A stretch of 64,000 nucleotides of DNA from Oscillatoriales cyanobacterium (GTDB lineage Bacteria; Cyanobacteriota; Cyanobacteriia; Cyanobacteriales; Microcoleaceae). Numbering within the stretch: the first letter of the stretch is position 1; every line of letters begins with the position of its first letter. This document shows positions 1 through 7,081 of the stretch, piece by piece. The notes below the pieces were generated by a model, which worked only from the letters and a program-made list of their open reading frames with translations, ran no database searches and was not told the origin of the DNA. The stretch lies in NCBI GenBank assembly GCA_004292955.1, contig RDXX01000027.1:33748-97747 (forward strand), given 5' to 3'. Position numbers and translations under genes: made by a program.

Positions 1-204
1 GTGAATCAATTGCAATTACGTTTGAATCGACTTTCTAAATCGGAACAGCTTTTAGAATCAGTTTTGGCTGATGAAATTAGTACCGAAAGTTTGTTGAGTC
101 AAGCGGTTTTAGCGGGAATTCGCCACCCGCACCTAACTCTTGAGTCGGTAGGATTTATTGTGATTTCTGGGCGTGCTCCTGTGAAATCGGAGGATGAGGG
201 ATAA
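1..204 (+). CDS. Hypothetical protein, 3' end of a gene cut by the window edge
   Basis: The frame is open from the first base, which happens to be a GTG codon, so the true start may lie outside the window. The visible 67 residues are hydrophilic at the N side (helix-like, Leu/Ser rich) and end in an acidic tail. I recognise no family. The next genes on this strand, from 482, are also small and unknown. It could be a complete small gene or the tail of a longer one. Confidence 0.4.
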   Translation: MNQLQLRLNRLSKSEQLLESVLADEISTESLLSQAVLAGIRHPHLTLESVGFIVISGRAPVKSEDEG

Positions 205-218
205 TTTGTTTTGGTGAA

Positions 219-256
219 GTGCGTAGGCCGGGGCCCGGGCGTAGCCATCGCTCTTT
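219..256. repeat. Dispersed GC-rich repeat (CGTAGGC..CCGGGGCGTAGCCATCGC type)
   Basis: This segment contains GCGTAGGCC followed by a GGGCGTAGCCATCGCT core. The same core occurs at about 3147-3177 and, inverted, at about 4026-4056. It is a short dispersed repeat of unknown function. At 3147 it fuses in frame with the start of a Uma2 gene and produces a false N-terminus. Confidence 0.6.
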
Positions 257-317
257 TTGAGGGCGATTCCCTACCCTTCACCGAACCCTTGCGGGAAGAT
301 AGCTTCGCTTCACGCTC

Positions 318-388
318 TTTTTTGAACCGATTCGGGAACACGGGCTTTTGGGTTCGTGCCACGATGGACGCTGATGGATGAAAGGGAT
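318..388 (+). repeat. 71-bp direct repeat, copy 1
   Basis: It starts with a T-run and TTTGAACCGA, and includes GGCTTTTGGG, CGTGCCACGATGGA and GGATGAA. It closely matches 1063-1132 in the same orientation. The two copies bracket the two-gene unit 482-1017. Confidence 0.7.
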
Positions 389-481
389 TTCGGTATGATT
401 GTGAACTGCTTCGGATGTTGATCGATTACACTATGGTATGTTAAATTTTTATGGCAATAACTTAATTTTAGGGGTGTAAAT

Positions 482-826
482 ATGGCTAATTTACCATCAA
501 GAACTACTGAAATTATAAATCAATTAAAACAGCAGGCTTTAGATATTGTTAATGAAGCTTCTGCCTTGGAATTAACCATTTTTGAACTATTTGGAGAGAC
601 CGAGGCAACGATTGCGGCACTAGATGAAATGAAAAGTGCAGCCGATGATGCTGAATCTTCCTACTCTCAACTATCTACTATCCAGCTTCAAATTGCCCAA
701 GCTCAACCTGTTGCCTCTGGTGATATGCTACAATTACTAGAACGAGCTATAGCACGAACCCAAGCAAGGATTCCGGCACTGGAGCGTAGTATTGAAGAAG
801 TTAAGATGGAATACAACTTGCCATGA
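482..826 (+). CDS. Conserved-type hypothetical, helical protein
   Basis: This is a 114-residue acidic protein that looks almost wholly alpha-helical (long Ala/Glu/Leu/Gln stretches, no Cys, no membrane segment), so it probably forms a coiled coil. GGGGTG lies just upstream of the ATG as a weak ribosome site. The stop overlaps the start of the next gene by four bases (ATGA), so the two are translationally coupled. I do not recognise a family. Small coupled helical pairs occur in phage structural clusters and in toxin-antitoxin loci, but nothing here shows either. The pair lies between two 71-bp direct repeats. Confidence 0.6.
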   Translation: MANLPSRTTEIINQLKQQALDIVNEASALELTIFELFGETEATIAALDEMKSAADDAESSYSQLSTIQLQIAQAQPVASGDMLQLLERAIARTQARIPALERSIEEVKMEYNLP

Positions 827-1017
827 ATAAACAACCGCGCATCCCCGATCCAGAAACATCTAAACGTTTGCTAGCTAACCTCCGCCGAACTCGTATGGAG
901 GTTCAAGAAGTCAATTTAGAATTAGGAGAAATTAATACGCTACTGGCAGAACAGCTTCGCCTGCAAAGATTGAATCGAGTCAGGCGATCGCTCAATAGCT
1001 CTACAGCAGAATTGTAA
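823..1017 (+). CDS. Small hypothetical protein coupled to the preceding gene
   Basis: This 64-residue protein begins inside the last codon of the upstream gene (ATGA overlap). It is basic and Arg/Leu rich, with a predicted amphipathic helix across most of its length and no cysteines or membrane segment. The overlap and opposite charge suggest that the two products may form a complex; that is inference. Family unknown. Confidence 0.55.
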   Translation: MNKQPRIPDPETSKRLLANLRRTRMEVQEVNLELGEINTLLAEQLRLQRLNRVRRSLNSSTAEL

Positions 1018-1062
1018 ATTTATTAGCCAAAGCCACAAAAAGTTTAAGAAACGCGAGCGATA

Positions 1063-1132
1063 TTTTTTGAACCGATCTATCGCACAGGCTTTTGGGCCCG
1101 TGCCACGATGGATGCGGATGGATGAACGGGAT
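1063..1132 (+). repeat. 71-bp direct repeat, copy 2
   Basis: Same orientation as copy 1 at 318-388, differing at scattered positions and by one indel. It lies between the small helical gene pair and the 3' end of the pentapeptide gene. Confidence 0.7.
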
Positions 1133-1146
1133 CTGGCATTTACGGG

Positions 1147-2337
1147 CTAAACATCCTCAAAAATTGCTCCCCGCTGCTGTAAATTTAGCTTGACATCTTC
1201 CGCAAGTCCCGAGTTATTCCCAAACCTCGCTGACTTGACATTCGCACCGCTGAAATTAGCATTTGTTAGGTTAACTTCGAGCAGATTTGCGCGACTAAAA
1301 TCGGCACCGCTGAGGTTTGCTAAAGCCAGACTGGCGCGGTACAAATCTGCACCGCTCAAATCTGCATTTCCGAGGAAAGCGCCACTCAAATCTGCACCGC
1401 CGAATTTAGCGTTTTGCAGGTTGGCGTCGCTGAAATCGGCATCGTTTAAGTTTGCACCCCGGAAATTTGCCGCCGGGAGATTTGCACTACTAAAATCCAC
1501 TGCACTTAAACTCGTCCCGCGCAAGCTACCGCCCGCGAAATCCAGTGCGGGATTGAGATTGGCGATTGTTGCCAGTTCTACAAAATCATCGGTTTCAGCA
1601 GCTATAATGCGATCGACCATTTCCTGCAACTCGGCTTCGGCTGGCGCGATAATTTCCACCTCAGGCTGTTCCACCGCAGGCAAATTGTAAGACAATAGCG
1701 CCCAACTGAGAGCCGGTTGGAGCTTATTTGCTAAATATACAGTCAGGATTCTTTCTAAAACCGAATGTTGATTTGGCGTAATATCGTGCGGCCACAAACC
1801 CTCCGCATCTGTGAGATAAATATCTTCTTTCGCAACTTCAAAAGCCGCTGCAATCCGCAATGGTTTGGCGGGAAATTCTCCCAGTTTAACACTTTTTAGC
1901 AAACCTTTTAATATTTGTTTTCCCCGTTTTAATGAAAAAATCCAAGCGGGTTTTGTATCGTCGCCGATTGTGGAAACATGACAAAACGTGCAGTCAGTTT
2001 CCTGGATTTTTTCCGCCTTCTCGTTGTCTCGAACTTCCCGCTGACTTTCGGTTGACAAAATCTCTGTACTGCTGTCGATGGGCGACAGCTCAAAATCACC
2101 GACTAACTGACGCGATGCTACCGGAATTTCGCAGTTTTCCAGATTTAGTTTGAGCGTTCCGCCTTGCAGACCAAATTTAACGCGGCCGCCCAGCAGCGGT
2201 TCCCAATGCTCGTTAAAATTGAGGCTCAAGTGAATGTCAAGCTGCTGGGTTTGGGCTGCAACTGATGGCACTGGAATTGCTTCTAGTTGCATCCACAAGC
2301 AATCTGGGTATTTGTTGTGAGACTCTAGCGATCGCAT
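1147..2337 (-). CDS. Pentapeptide-repeat protein with unknown N-terminal domain
   Basis: 396 residues. About residues 264-373 form a run of pentapeptide repeats of the A(D/N)LXX type, which fold as a right-handed quadrilateral beta-helix. The first 230 residues are an unrecognised beta-rich region without a signal peptide. A junction around DDFVELATIANLNPALDFAG leads into the repeats, and the C-terminal tail contains EDVKLNLQQRGAIFED. The same junction and tail recur in the protein at 4690-5856, where the N-terminal half is a TPR domain instead. The two proteins therefore share a cassette with different front ends. Pentapeptide proteins are abundant in cyanobacteria and mostly of unknown function; no cellular role can be assigned here. 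Confidence 0.85.
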   Translation of the reverse strand: MRSLESHNKYPDCLWMQLEAIPVPSVAAQTQQLDIHLSLNFNEHWEPLLGGRVKFGLQGGTLKLNLENCEIPVASRQLVGDFELSPIDSSTEILSTESQREVRDNEKAEKIQETDCTFCHVSTIGDDTKPAWIFSLKRGKQILKGLLKSVKLGEFPAKPLRIAAAFEVAKEDIYLTDAEGLWPHDITPNQHSVLERILTVYLANKLQPALSWALLSYNLPAVEQPEVEIIAPAEAELQEMVDRIIAAETDDFVELATIANLNPALDFAGGSLRGTSLSAVDFSSANLPAANFRGANLNDADFSDANLQNAKFGGADLSGAFLGNADLSGADLYRASLALANLSGADFSRANLLEVNLTNANFSGANVKSARFGNNSGLAEDVKLNLQQRGAIFEDV

Positions 2338-2485
2338 ATCGGTAGAAGTGCTGGCTCTGCCAGACTGTGATGGAGATTTTGACGAGTGCTTTATTTTATT
2401 TTATCACTATTGAGCCAAACTATTGATCGAATTTTTATCTGTGATAATTTATCGTTGGTTTGCGACACCTATAATGCACCTTAGC

Positions 2486-3124
2486 TTAATTGGTTGGTAG
2501 TATTTGGTTTTTTACCCAATTCCGAAATGCTTGAACTAATTCTAAATAATCCATTGTTTCCGCCTGTTGCAAAAACCCGACAATTTCTAAAATATGTACA
2601 GTGGGAAATGCTAAACTGCGATCGCACGAAACGTATGCTCTATTTTCTAATCTATTGATAATCAGGCGTTCGCCGTTATAAATCCAAACTTCCGGCACGC
2701 CGACATCAGCATAAACTTGCAAGCTATTTTCCGAGTAACTCGTGAGATCGAGTTCCACTACTAAATCAGGTGGCGGACTTTCCTTCGTGTCAATTCTTTT
2801 TATTCCTTTAATTGCAGATAAATTCTGGATGTAAAAACATTCATTTGGTTCTGCACTGCTGAGTTCTGGACGCTTAAAAGTTGTGGAACCGACGGCTGCA
2901 ATGTTCAGTCCGAATTCTTCAGCCAGGGTTTCCACAAATCTGCCGATTATTGTTTTGTAAAATTGGTGTTCTGGTGAAGGTTCCAGAATCTCTAGATTGC
3001 CACCATTGTATTTCAGCCGCAGCGGCCGGTCAATGTATTCGGCGAGCAAGGTTTCGTAGGTTTGCCAACTGATACCCGATAACTGGATATTTTGGCCTGG
3101 CGAGGTGAGATTTTCAGCGGGCAT
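2486..3124 (-). CDS. Uma2 family (DUF820) putative nuclease
   Basis: Uma2 proteins have a restriction-endonuclease-like (PD-(D/E)XK) fold and are hugely expanded in cyanobacteria; their role is unknown. Visible motifs are the ETL repeat near the N-terminus, PPPDLVVELDLTSYS (the acidic core of the fold) and VGVPEVWIYNGERL near the end. The open frame extends to 3178, but its first 18 residues are encoded by a dispersed GC-rich repeat. I therefore start at the ATG at 3124 (MPAENLTS), giving 212 residues. It is a distant paralogue of the two Uma2 genes that follow. Confidence 0.8.
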   Translation of the reverse strand: MPAENLTSPGQNIQLSGISWQTYETLLAEYIDRPLRLKYNGGNLEILEPSPEHQFYKTIIGRFVETLAEEFGLNIAAVGSTTFKRPELSSAEPNECFYIQNLSAIKGIKRIDTKESPPPDLVVELDLTSYSENSLQVYADVGVPEVWIYNGERLIINRLENRAYVSCDRSLAFPTVHILEIVGFLQQAETMDYLELVQAFRNWVKNQILPTN

Positions 3125-3146
3125 AGTGGTATTTTGCTGAGTAGTT

Positions 3147-3177
3147 CGTAGGCGCAAGCCGGGGCGTAGCCATCGCA
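3147..3177. repeat. Dispersed GC-rich repeat at the Uma2 5' end
   Basis: It contains CGTAGGCGCAAGCCGGGGCG followed by TAGCCATCGC. The reading frame of the Uma2 gene continues through it, giving a spurious N-terminal extension. Confidence 0.6.
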
Positions 3178-3225
3178 CTTTTGGATTATACCATCAATTC
3201 GGGCGATCGCAGTAGCATCTTTACT

Positions 3226-3340
3226 AGACCTGAATTACAAAAATAATTCGGACGGGCTAGAAGCCCATCCCACAAGAAAAAAAATTGTGGGATGGGCTTC
3301 TAGCCCGTCCTGAAATTTGATTAACAGGACTTTTACAATC
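3226..3340. mobile_element. MITE-like palindromic element, copy 1 of 3
   Basis: A perfect 26-bp inverted repeat (3250-3275 and 3285-3310) sits inside flanks that begin AGACCTGAATTACAAAA and end in GGACTTTTACAAT. The same flanks and stem design occur at about 8607-8720 and 49504-49623. No protein is encoded, so it would be a non-autonomous element moved in trans. Each copy lies close to a gene end and could act as a bidirectional terminator. Confidence 0.7.
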
Positions 3341-3344
3341 TTTT

Positions 3345-3932
3345 CTACTCACCCATCTGCGCCGGAAATACCGCAGATAAATCGAGAGACAAATCTGGGA
3401 AACCTGGAATTACCACAAACTCATTTGGCAAAACCACTCGTTTGACTCGATAATCGAAACCACCTCTTTGTTTCTGATAAGGTTCGCTGTGCATTTCCAG
3501 TTGAATATCTACCAAATTAAATATCCAATAATCAGCAATCCCAGATTCAGCGTAGAGAGATAACTTGGTTCTTCCATCGTAATCCAAAGTAGAATCAGAA
3601 ACTTCAATCACCAACAAAATATCAGCAATTAGAGGGTGAGATGATACATAATCATCAAAGCGATTGCGTGCAATCACTACATCAGGTTCTGGTTCACTAT
3701 CAGGAGGCAAAATTATCGGTTCCTGACCGCGCACGCAGGCACTTCTTGCCATAATCAGGCACAACTCTCCCAGCAATAGAGAGTTACAAGCCGAGTGAAA
3801 CGTAGTTTTTTTAGCTTTTTTGATAATTTCTCCGCGAATCAATTCAAATCGGTTATCGAATTCAAAAAATCCCAGTTCTGCCAAACGGTGATATTCGGCG
3901 ATCGAGAATCGTTTTGCTGTAGCGAAAGTCAT
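3345..3932 (-). CDS. Uma2 family (DUF820) protein, tandem duplicate A
   Basis: 195 residues from the ATG at 3932, chosen because the neighbouring paralogue starts at the same place (M-T-x-x-TAKRFSIAEY). Core motifs are FELIRGEIIK, EPDVVIARN, LLVIEVSDSTLDYD, the lysine in RTKLSLYAESGIADYW, and an IPGFPDLSLDLSAVF end. The gene at 4067-4651 is highly similar along its whole length at both DNA and protein level, so this is a recent tandem duplication. The copies differ most around residues 35-75 and 100-110. Function unknown; a PD-(D/E)XK-like fold is typical for the family. Confidence 0.85.
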   Translation of the reverse strand: MTFATAKRFSIAEYHRLAELGFFEFDNRFELIRGEIIKKAKKTTFHSACNSLLLGELCLIMARSACVRGQEPIILPPDSEPEPDVVIARNRFDDYVSSHPLIADILLVIEVSDSTLDYDGRTKLSLYAESGIADYWIFNLVDIQLEMHSEPYQKQRGGFDYRVKRVVLPNEFVVIPGFPDLSLDLSAVFPAQMGE

Positions 3933-4025
3933 AGCTTTTGTTATTCTATAATATGATTTTCGATTCAAGAATTGGCAATGAATAGAGTGCGGTAGCTCAT
4001 AACAGTAATTGTCCGAAGAGTTTGT

Positions 4026-4056
4026 CGATGGCTGCGCCCCGGCTTGCGCCTACGCA
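4026..4056. repeat. Dispersed GC-rich repeat, inverted copy
   Basis: It reads GATGGCTGCGCCCCGGCTTG then CGCCTACGCAC, the reverse complement of the repeats at about 219-256 and 3147-3177. It sits between the duplicated Uma2 genes. Confidence 0.6.
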
Positions 4057-4066
4057 CTCCTCAGCT

Positions 4067-4651
4067 TCACTCACCCATCTGCGCCGGAAATACCGCAGAT
4101 AAATCGAGAGACAACTCTGGGAAACCTGGAATTACCACAACCTCATTTGGCAAAACCACTCGTTTGACTCGATAATCGAAACCACCTCTTTGTTTCTGAT
4201 AAGGTTCGCTGTGCATTTCCAGTTGAGGCTCTACCAAATTAAATATCCAATAATCTGCAATCCCAGATTCAGCGTAGAGAGATAACTTGGTTATCCGATC
4301 GTATTTCAAAGTAGAATCAGAAACTTCAATCACCAACAAAATATCAGCAGCTAGAGGGTGAGGAGATAAATAATTGTCAGAACGGCGGGCAATAACTAGA
4401 TCGGGTTCTGGTTCGGTATCATCTGACAAAATAATCGGTTCCTGTACGCGCACGCGAGCGCGTCTTGCCAGTAAAATGATTAACTCCTCAACTAAAAGAG
4501 TATTACAAATCGAATGAAGCCTACCTTTGGCAGCCATTTTGATAATTTCTCCGCGAATCAATTCAAATCGGTTATCGGATTCAAAAAATCCCAGTTCTGC
4601 CAAACGGTCATATTCGGCGATCGAGAATCGTTTTGCAGTTACGGCAGTCAT
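4067..4651 (-). CDS. Uma2 family (DUF820) protein, tandem duplicate B
   Basis: 194 residues, starting MTAVTAKRFSIAEYDRLAE. It has the same motif order as the paralogue at 3345-3932: FELIRGEIIK, EPDLVIARR, LLVIEVSDSTLKYD, TKLSLYAESGIADYW and an almost identical C-terminal 60 residues. About 130 bp separate the copies, including an inverted dispersed repeat. The lack of frameshifts in either copy suggests that both are still expressed. Confidence 0.85.
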   Translation of the reverse strand: MTAVTAKRFSIAEYDRLAELGFFESDNRFELIRGEIIKMAAKGRLHSICNTLLVEELIILLARRARVRVQEPIILSDDTEPEPDLVIARRSDNYLSPHPLAADILLVIEVSDSTLKYDRITKLSLYAESGIADYWIFNLVEPQLEMHSEPYQKQRGGFDYRVKRVVLPNEVVVIPGFPELSLDLSAVFPAQMGE

Positions 4652-4689
4652 AGCTTTTATTCCCCTCTACAATTACCAACATTCCTATT

Positions 4690-5856
4690 TTACTCGAAAA
4701 TCCCGCCCCGCGCGCTCAACTCAACTTTGACCCCTTCCGAAATCCCCAAACAACCAACAAACCTCGCATTCTCCACTACCACATTTTTTAAATCAGCGCG
4801 GCTTAAATCTGCACCGTTTAAATTTGCACCGCTCAAATCAACACCGCTCAAGTCAGCATTTTTGAAATCAGTGTTTGTCAAATTCGCATTAACTAAAATT
4901 GCATTCGGTAAATAAGCACTGCTCAAATTAGCTCCGGTTAAATTTGCACCGGTTAAATTTGCCCTCGGCAGCTTGGTTCGCAAATCTGCACCGCTCAAAT
5001 TGGCGCTGCTGAGTTCAGCATCCCGCAAATTAGCATTGCACAAAGTAGCATCAATTAAAATAGCAGAACTCAGCAAAGCACCGCTGAGATCTGCCAAGGT
5101 CAAATCTGCACCTTGGAGGTTGGTTTCGCGTAAATCTGCACCGTTCAAATCAGCGTAGTTCAAGTCAAAATTCCTTAAATCAGCTCCGGCAAAATCTTCG
5201 ACGGGATTCAAACCAACTGTTTCTGCAAGTTGGACAAAATCATGATGTTTGTCGGTTAAAAACAGTTCCCGCACGATCGCCAATTGCTGCTGTCGGTACT
5301 CGTCGGCTTTCTCGTAATCGGCTAAATATTTGTAAGCCAGCTTCAAACTCTTGAGAGCACTGCGCTCAACGCGATCGTCCTGGTGGGCGCGCGCCATCGA
5401 CAATTGCTGCTGATAACACTCGATCGCATCGGGCAAATTTCCATTAGCATCGCAAGCCAGGGCCAAATTGCCCAAAGCTTCCAACTCTCCGCGAAAGTCG
5501 CCAGTCTCTCGCGCGATCGCCAAACGCTGCTGCTGGTAATCAATAGCACCAGAAAAATCTTCAAGGGCACAGCAAGCATTGCCCAGATTTCCCAAAGCAT
5601 TTGCCTCGCCCCGGCGATCGCCAATTTCCCGCGCTAACACCAAATGCTGCTGATAACAGTCGATCGCGCGATCGTAATTCAAGAGCGCCTCGTAAGCCAC
5701 GCCCATATTACCCAACGCTGCACCCGATCGGCGCTTATCGTCCATTGAGCGATACAGCGTCAGGGCTTCCTGCCAAGAATCCAGCGCCGCCTCAAATTGG
5801 TGCGCCTGATATTGCAAAATCCCTTGCTTGATTAGCTCGCTAGCTTGTTCGCTCAT
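4690..5856 (-). CDS. TPR and pentapeptide-repeat protein
   Basis: 388 residues in two halves. Residues 1-195 hold about five tetratricopeptide repeats (motifs such as ALGNLGNACCALEDFSGAID), a helical scaffold for protein contacts. Residues about 222-372 are pentapeptide repeats. The joint (HHDFVQLAETVGLNPVEDFAG) and the tail (GVKVELSARGGIFE) match the pentapeptide protein at 1147-2337. There is no signal peptide, so it is probably cytoplasmic. The tandem hairpin array at 6.0-6.95 kb lies upstream of this gene on the same strand, so read-through from gatB into this gene should be blocked several times. Confidence 0.85.
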   Translation of the reverse strand: MSEQASELIKQGILQYQAHQFEAALDSWQEALTLYRSMDDKRRSGAALGNMGVAYEALLNYDRAIDCYQQHLVLAREIGDRRGEANALGNLGNACCALEDFSGAIDYQQQRLAIARETGDFRGELEALGNLALACDANGNLPDAIECYQQQLSMARAHQDDRVERSALKSLKLAYKYLADYEKADEYRQQQLAIVRELFLTDKHHDFVQLAETVGLNPVEDFAGADLRNFDLNYADLNGADLRETNLQGADLTLADLSGALLSSAILIDATLCNANLRDAELSSANLSGADLRTKLPRANLTGANLTGANLSSAYLPNAILVNANLTNTDFKNADLSGVDLSGANLNGADLSRADLKNVVVENARFVGCLGISEGVKVELSARGGIFE

Positions 5857-5904
5857 GCTGTCAAAATCACTTAATAACTCAAGTTGATATTAATCGACTT
5901 CCAG

Positions 5905-5966
5905 CGGTAATTGCTAATGGGTAATTGCTAATGGGTAATTGCTAATGGGTAATTGCTAATGGGTAA
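5905..5966. repeat. Tandem repeat of a 14-bp unit
   Basis: About four copies of a unit GGGTAATTGCTAAT lie just upstream of the TPR-pentapeptide gene. The unit is two related heptamers, as in cyanobacterial STRR arrays. Confidence 0.8.
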
Positions 5967-6026
5967 TCGGCAATCAGTATGGCCAACTCTCGCCATTGTC
6001 CCCTCTCCCATTCTCCCCATTCAGAC

Positions 6027-6080
6027 AAAAAAAGGAGAGTCACCTCAGTAACTCTCCCGACCATCAGGGTGCATCTCTGT
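6027..6080 (-). ncRNA. Predicted small RNA, tandem copy A
   Basis: Leftmost and most diverged of four units. On the minus strand TATATC (6091-6086) lies about 6 nt before a leader containing GAGATGCACCCTGATGG. A hairpin (GGAGAGTTAC, loop TGAG, GTGACTCTCC) and seven T follow. Compared with the other copies the stem sequence changes but pairing is kept (U-A/U-G exchanges), as expected for a real RNA terminator. Expression is not shown. Confidence 0.4.
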
Positions 6081-6303
6081 AACATGATATAACATATTGA
6101 GAATGAGGGGCGAAGCCCAGTTTGTCAGGCTTTGATGAAAAAGTATAGCTGGCGCAACGATTTAAACCTTGCGGGCTGAAGATTGGCAGTTGCTTCAGGT
6201 ATCTTCCTTCGTGACAAGCGTCCTCGCGGTTCCACAATTCGGGATTCTTCCAAGCAGAAACCGCTCATCAGTATTTTCACGTCCGTGCCCCACAAAAAAA
6301 GAC

Positions 6304-6360
6304 AAAAAAAAAGAGAGAGCTACGGAAGTAACTCTCCCTGCCATCAGGGTGCATCTACAT
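6304..6360 (-). ncRNA. Predicted small RNA, tandem copy B
   Basis: On the minus strand TATAGT (6371-6366) is followed by a leader with GTAGATGCACCCTGATGGC, a hairpin closed by a TTCC loop, and nine T. It is spaced 280 bp from copy A. The spacer contains a second conserved short stretch (GAAGTATAGCTAGCCC type on the plus strand). Confidence 0.42.
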
Positions 6361-6587
6361 AACAGACTATAACACATTAGGGATGAGGGGTGACACCATC
6401 TTATATAAAATTTTCATGAAGAAGTATAGCTAGCCCAAACGCCTCAAACCTTTACATATCAAGATTGCCAGCTTCTTATTGTCTATTTCTGACTGTCTTT
6501 AGCATTTTCCTGCTGCGATTATTCGGCATTTGTCCAGCCAGAATCTTGCGATCCGTATTTTTACGACCGTAGTCACAAAAAAAAGAC

Positions 6588-6642
6588 AAAAAAAGAGAGA
6601 GCTACGAAAGTAACTCTCTTTGCCATCAGGGTGCATCTACAT
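6588..6642 (-). ncRNA. Predicted small RNA, tandem copy C
   Basis: On the minus strand TATATT (6653-6648), leader GTAGATGCACCCTGATGGC, hairpin GAGAGTTAC/GTAGCTCTC and a T-run. Beyond the RNA unit, about 170 bp to the right are nearly identical to the segment right of copy D, so C and D arose by the most recent duplication. Confidence 0.42.
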
Positions 6643-6860
6643 AACAGAATATAACACGACAGGACTGAGGGGTGATACCCCCAAATGTGAAGATATTGTC
6701 AAGAAATGTATACTTAATTGTAAAGTTACCATGAAGCGGGAAGGACGGGCTCAGGAAAAACCGATCGCCCGCTACTCTATCCGCTACACGATACCACGAT
6801 TGAAACCTTCCAGAAACCGCTCATCCGTATTTTCACGTCCGTGTCCCACAAAAAAAAGAC

Positions 6861-6916
6861 AAAAAAAAGAGAGAGCTACGGAAGTAACTCTCCTTGCCAT
6901 CAGGGTGCATCTACAT
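6861..6916 (-). ncRNA. Predicted small RNA, tandem copy D, next to gatB
   Basis: On the minus strand TATATT (6927-6922), leader, hairpin and eight T. It lies about 165 bp beyond the gatB stop codon on the same strand, so the hairpin can also serve as the gatB terminator. A further hairpin, AGGGGTATCACCCCT on the minus strand, lies just upstream of the -10 box. Confidence 0.42.
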
Positions 6917-7081
6917 AACAGAATATAACACAACAGGCATGAGGGGTGATACCCCTAAATGTGAAGATATTGTCAAGAAATGTATACTTAATTGTAAAGT
7001 TACCATGAAGCGGGAAGGACGGGCTCAGGAAAAACCGATCGCCCGCCACTCTATCCGCTACACGACTCCTTTAACGACTGC

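Noticed and set aside
1190..1690. 166-codon open frame on the plus strand inside the pentapeptide gene
   Set aside because: It is the antisense of a pentapeptide-repeat region, where the 5-residue periodicity keeps several frames open. The minus-strand product has clear A(D/N)LXX repeats. The same applies to frames at 4514-5158.
6027..6916. Naming the tandem array NsiR1 or Yfr1
   Set aside because: NsiR1 is a tandem array near hetF, and no hetF is present here. The sequence lacks the Yfr1 core ACTCCTCACAC. Only the tandem layout is comparable.
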